A DNA stretch of 64,000 bases from Sipunculus nudus. Its lineage: Eukaryota; Annelida; Sipuncula; Golfingiida; Sipunculidae. Position 1 is the stretch's first letter. Each line of letters starts with the position of its first letter. Below the pieces are notes generated by a model. It saw only the letters and a program-made list of their open reading frames with translations. It was not told the origin of the DNA and searched no databases. Position numbers and translations under genes: made by a program. Location: contig CM049310.1 in NCBI GenBank assembly GCA_026874595.1, positions 49,691,558 through 49,755,557 of the forward strand. The letters run 5' to 3'. Shown one piece after another: positions 60,485-64,000 of this stretch.

Positions 60485-60705
60485 TTTCCAGCTCCTGTGG
60501 TCCAGGTGTAGAACACAGGATTCAAAGGTGGGAGATTGTGAGTTTGTATCTCAGCCGAGGCAAAGAGATTTTTCTCAGTCAGCCCTGACCCAGGGTGAGC
60601 ACTTGCAGACTTAATGGGAAGGCCAAATCCCATGGTTGTGTTTCACTCACAAACGGGTGCACCTTTTGGGGGTTCCTATGCCTGATTAACACAGGATATA
60701 AAACT
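60485..60705 (+). mobile_element. tRNA-derived SINE, second copy of the TTTCACTCACAAAC family
   Basis: The head GTGGTCCAGGTGTAGAACAC and GAGATTGTGAGTTTGTATCT are tRNA-like but with a decayed B box. The body GTGTTTCACTCACAAACGGG and TTTTGGGGGTTCCTATGCC matches the - strand copy at 45050. Confidence 0.7.
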
Positions 60706-60810
60706 AGAGAAAGTGTGTGCTACCACCCTGTCACATAGTCCTAAACCAGAATGAAATTCTGCAGATGTACATTCTTAGTGAAGCAAGTATTAATAAATGA
60801 AGGGGGTTAA

Positions 60811-60840
60811 CTAAAAAAAAAAACAAAAAAAAAAAAAACA
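60811..60840. repeat. Interrupted poly-A tract
   Basis: AAAAAAAAAACAAAAAAAAA-type sequence lies about 100 bp after the SINE. Confidence 0.85.
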
Positions 60841-61553
60841 GTGAATTCTTGAGGTTCAAATGAGATATCAACATTTTACATAAGAAACCTTGTTGTTGTC
60901 AAAGCCGAGAGCCAACAGGTCTAATAGCCAACATGTTGCCATCAAGATCATATCACCATAACATCTCATAAATTTTAACTTAAGTGTAACAAACTCCCCT
61001 GTCCTGACTGAACTTTGGCATATCTTAGTTTTTGGTCATGTTCTTTTGCTTTATGAATGTCTGCCTCCTTGTTGTCAAACAGTTAAACATAAACTACACT
61101 TGCTGAACCATGTCTGTTATATGCAGAATCAATTAACAGTTTCCTTTTTTGTACATCTGTTTCCCTTTTTTGTGTTTCTGTTAAAGGTTATTACCAGGGG
61201 TACAAGGAGACAGACTGAAGCCCTTAATAATACTGTAGAAAATGCTTTGGTATTAGAGATATGGTGAATACATTAGTACCATGATTAAATAACAGTATTT
61301 ACTCTCTTAACATTCAAAGTGCCCTAATTTAAGGACAAAGTCTGAGCATTTGTACTTATTCATACCAATAAATTTTTAACAATGAAAATACAAGAATGCA
61401 ATAAGCTCTAGATCTGCCAGGCAAAAAATTAAAGAGCCACTTAATCATGTGAAATAAAGCATAATTCCATGCATGAACTGTTGAGAGCGACTTGAGATTT
61501 TCTATAAAGGCCCATACAGAAAGACCTTAGTACTACCTCACCTTTGCATAGTA

Positions 61554-61804
61554 CAGTGGAACTCGCCTTGCGACCATCCCGCAATAATGACGACCCCCAC
61601 AATTACATCCACTTTTCTTGGTCCAGAATATATGATTCACGTAACTTAAAGTTTCTTAAATACGACCAGCCCTAAAAATTATGTTCGCTTTTCTTGGTCC
61701 AGAACATACAATTCACGTAACTTGTAGTTTCTTAAAAACGACCACCCCAAATTACGACCACTTTGGTCAGTCCCCTAGGTGGTAGTGATTGTGGGGTTCC
61801 ACTG
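61554..61804. mobile_element. 251-bp MITE with CAGTGGAAC...GTTCCACTG ends and TA target site
   Basis: CAGTGGAAC at 61554 and GTTCCACTG ending at 61804 are inverted and each is flanked by TA, consistent with Tc1/mariner/pogo-type insertion. Internally a segment with TTTTCTTGGTCCAGAA and TTCACGTAACTT is tandemly duplicated (about 75 bp). Confidence 0.85.
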
Positions 61805-63540
61805 TATTATTTAGTATTATATATCAATGTCTAGGACAGATAGAGGTTTCTGCACCTCAAGCCTAAAGATATCCCAGAACTTTTCCAGGACTTTCAAGGA
61901 CCTTCTTACCAATTATCAAGCTGTGAATTAAATCTTGTTCTTTACATCTTTACTTACTTAATTATTAAATGTCTAATATCATTTAGTTTTCCATATGGGT
62001 ACTGCTATATTACAACAAATAAGCTGAATGGGTGATAAAAAAACTACAACCATAGCAAAACAGGATTTATACACCAAACAAAAACCTACAACCACAGAAA
62101 AACAGAGATGGACAATCTGCAAAAAGTAATGAAGTGTTCCTTGAAGGTGCAATATATTCCCTCATAGTACCAAATTTCTCCTCAAACTGCTTTATTGACG
62201 AATCTTTGTATTTTTTTTATTAAATTAATGACACTTTGCAATCAGACAAAAACTATCCTCTAAATAATAAAAAAATATCCAGATAATCTCTGGATCTACT
62301 TTTAAATTTAATCAAAACTCCCCTGACGTGGGGCAAATGTGATCAGTATGGTATGTTATAAAAATCTGTCCAGACTGCTGGCTAATTGTAGTTACAAAAA
62401 GTGCCAGGTTTATTGATGGTTCTCCATTCAGTTATCGTTCATATACCAGAAAGTTAATTAAGAGAAAACTCTTGTGGACCAGGCATGGAACAGCATCTAT
62501 TTTAATCAAACCATGGTCTATGTCTAATAATAATTCAGTAGGATTATATTTTTCCAAAGCTAAGCAGAAAAAAAGTTTATAATTAAATAGTCCTGATGAA
62601 ACAGCTATAGTCTAGTAAATCAGGCAGTTGTGAAAACAAATACATATTAAGATTTAAAAAAGAAATGTCATGTCATAATTAATAACAGATAAACTGGCAG
62701 AAATAATATTTGCACTACTAAATCATAAGTGTTTTAAGCACTTGTATTTATGCGGAGCGTTATCACTCAAGATCGATCGTGAGCATTCAGTACCTTGCAC
62801 TACCAGTATGTCTTCTGCTCTCCAGCCCATCAACCCTGCCCCCTGCCACACAGAGCTATACTTGTGTACCGGACAACGTACTGTACTGACCCATTACCAC
62901 CTGTCTCCAGTGCCATTTTGAGGGATATTAATCACCCCAGTCACTTAAATCTTAGCTGGAGGTGACATTTGTCAATATATGACCGTAAAAGAAATGCATA
63001 AATAGTCTGATATATGTTAGACTAGAAGTAAGGTTCACTTATCTTATAATTTATATATACAACGTTTTAAAAAATTTAAAGAATTAGAACTTTATTAAAA
63101 ATATATGTTGTTAATAAATGGAGCACAGTCCTAAAATGTCAGTGGCATTTCTTGACTTGCTATTTTTATAAGTGATCATTCCTCATAAGCTGCAAAACCC
63201 TATATAATCTTTTTCTTTATTTTTTGACATACTAAAAATCCTATACTGAAATACTGAAATCAGCTGTGGTGACAGAATCACATTACCTATTTCCTCACAG
63301 AGCCTGCTTTCAGTTTTTGATGTGATAGCTGAGGGTAAACCACTGATAACTAGACTGACACTCAGTACAGGCTGTTAAGCATACCCTTATGCAAAAAAGG
63401 ACCAAAGTAGGATAAAAAATGCAGAAATGCCCAGATCTGACCTTTTACATGACAATAACAATTTCACAGCAGTTCACCATCTTTTGAAATTGTATGTCAT
63501 AAAACAAAACAAAAAAGTACAATAAATTTTGAAGAAAAAG

Positions 63541-63640
63541 TGAGAAAAAATAGGATTGAGACCAAATAGTATGAAAAATAGGACTGAGACCAAAAAAGTA
63601 GGAAAAATAGGACTGAGACCAAAAAAGTAGGACAAAGAAG
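63541..63640. repeat. Tandem repeat, about 30-bp unit (AAAAATAGGACTGAGACC)
   Basis: Three consecutive units of AAAAATAGGACTGAGACCAA with small differences. Confidence 0.85.
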
Positions 63641-63702
63641 GAAAAGAATCAGCAGTTGACACCTTTCAAAAGACCAAATATCTTACGCCGAGGCTTTCAC
63701 CT

Positions 63703-63754
63703 GATAGCTGGGGGTAAACCCCCAGCTATCCCCAGTGGTTTACCCCCAGCTATC
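63703..63754. repeat. Perfect 18-bp inverted repeat
   Basis: GATAGCTGGGGGTAAACC (63703-63720) is the exact reverse complement of 63737-63754, with a 16-bp spacer that partly repeats the same text. A one-mismatch relative, GATAGCTGAGGGTAAACC, lies near 63326. It is possibly the termini of a small mobile element. Confidence 0.9.
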
Positions 63755-63931
63755 ACCCCTTGTGGAACTGCACCAAAATTAAAGAGGGTCTTTGCTATCC
63801 TATGTTTCATTAGTTCTCATAAGAAAATCAGTTCAGGAGTGTTTCATTATCCTGCCAACTGATGGAAAAATAAACAAACCGTGGCAACAAGTAACCAGAC
63901 ATTGGTAAAAACATAACCTCCTCAGGGGGAG

Positions 63932-64000
63932 TTAAGGCTATAAAAAATTTAAGGTCATTAAACATTTTTATTTTGATTTTCATCTTTCAAGATGAAAAAA
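63932..64000 (-). mobile_element. Possible truncated TAAGGCC-family MITE at the window edge
   Basis: TTATTTTGATTTTCATCTTT then CAAGATGAAAA matches the subterminal region of copy 1 (about 2615-2645). The terminal part is degenerate and the rest lies outside the window. Confidence 0.35.

Larger units (their letters stand above)
54067..64000. other. Intergenic or intronic right end of the window
   Basis: This is AT-rich sequence with scattered repeats (listed separately) and no exon I can support. The stretches 57200-58800, 59340-60480 and 61810-63300 show nothing recognisable. Confidence 0.5.

Overview
The window is eukaryotic: AT-rich, intron-dense DNA with short exons bounded by GT/AG splice sites and a large load of small transposon-derived repeats. 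The tandem-repeat-cored mobile elements, tRNA-derived SINEs and a Neverland-type sterol desaturase point to a lophotrochozoan, most likely a bivalve or other mollusc. The exact species cannot be read from the sequence.

Positions 1-16,825 (+ strand) hold the 3' part of a Ral guanine-nucleotide exchange factor of the RalGDS/RGL family. I assembled its exons by hand from splice sites and reading phase. They give the C-terminal half of the CDC25-type RasGEF domain, a variable linker that includes two candidate microexons (12 and 24 nt), and a C-terminal Ras-association domain ending in a lysine/arginine-rich tail. The introns carry SINEs, MITEs, a minisatellite and a 2,014-bp element with perfect 24-bp inverted termini that has split a SINE.

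Positions 16,826-23,400 are the 3' UTR or downstream region, with two long (TA)n tracts. Positions 23,411-30,588 are a composite mobile element. An outer Helitron/HINE- or pearl-like element (family A) has been split by a 6,011-bp inner element (family B) that is bounded by a perfect 17-bp inverted repeat. Family B is mostly a tandem array of about 287-bp dimers (two related monomers of about 145 bp). The array is packed with AGGTCA nuclear-receptor half-sites and contains an exact 1,601-bp higher-order duplication. A second, uninterrupted family A element lies at 48,216-49,957.

On the - strand, 42,384-39,859 holds the last three coding exons of a cholesterol 7-desaturase (Neverland/DAF-36-like) Rieske oxygenase. 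They include the mononuclear iron motif D-x2-H-x4-H. The Rieske [2Fe-2S] exons were not found and are probably upstream, beyond the window or past a very long intron. The two genes are convergent.

The rest (42,385-64,000) is intron or intergenic DNA with SINEs, several MITE families, microsatellites and one possible unassigned 5' exon on the - strand (54,066-53,881).
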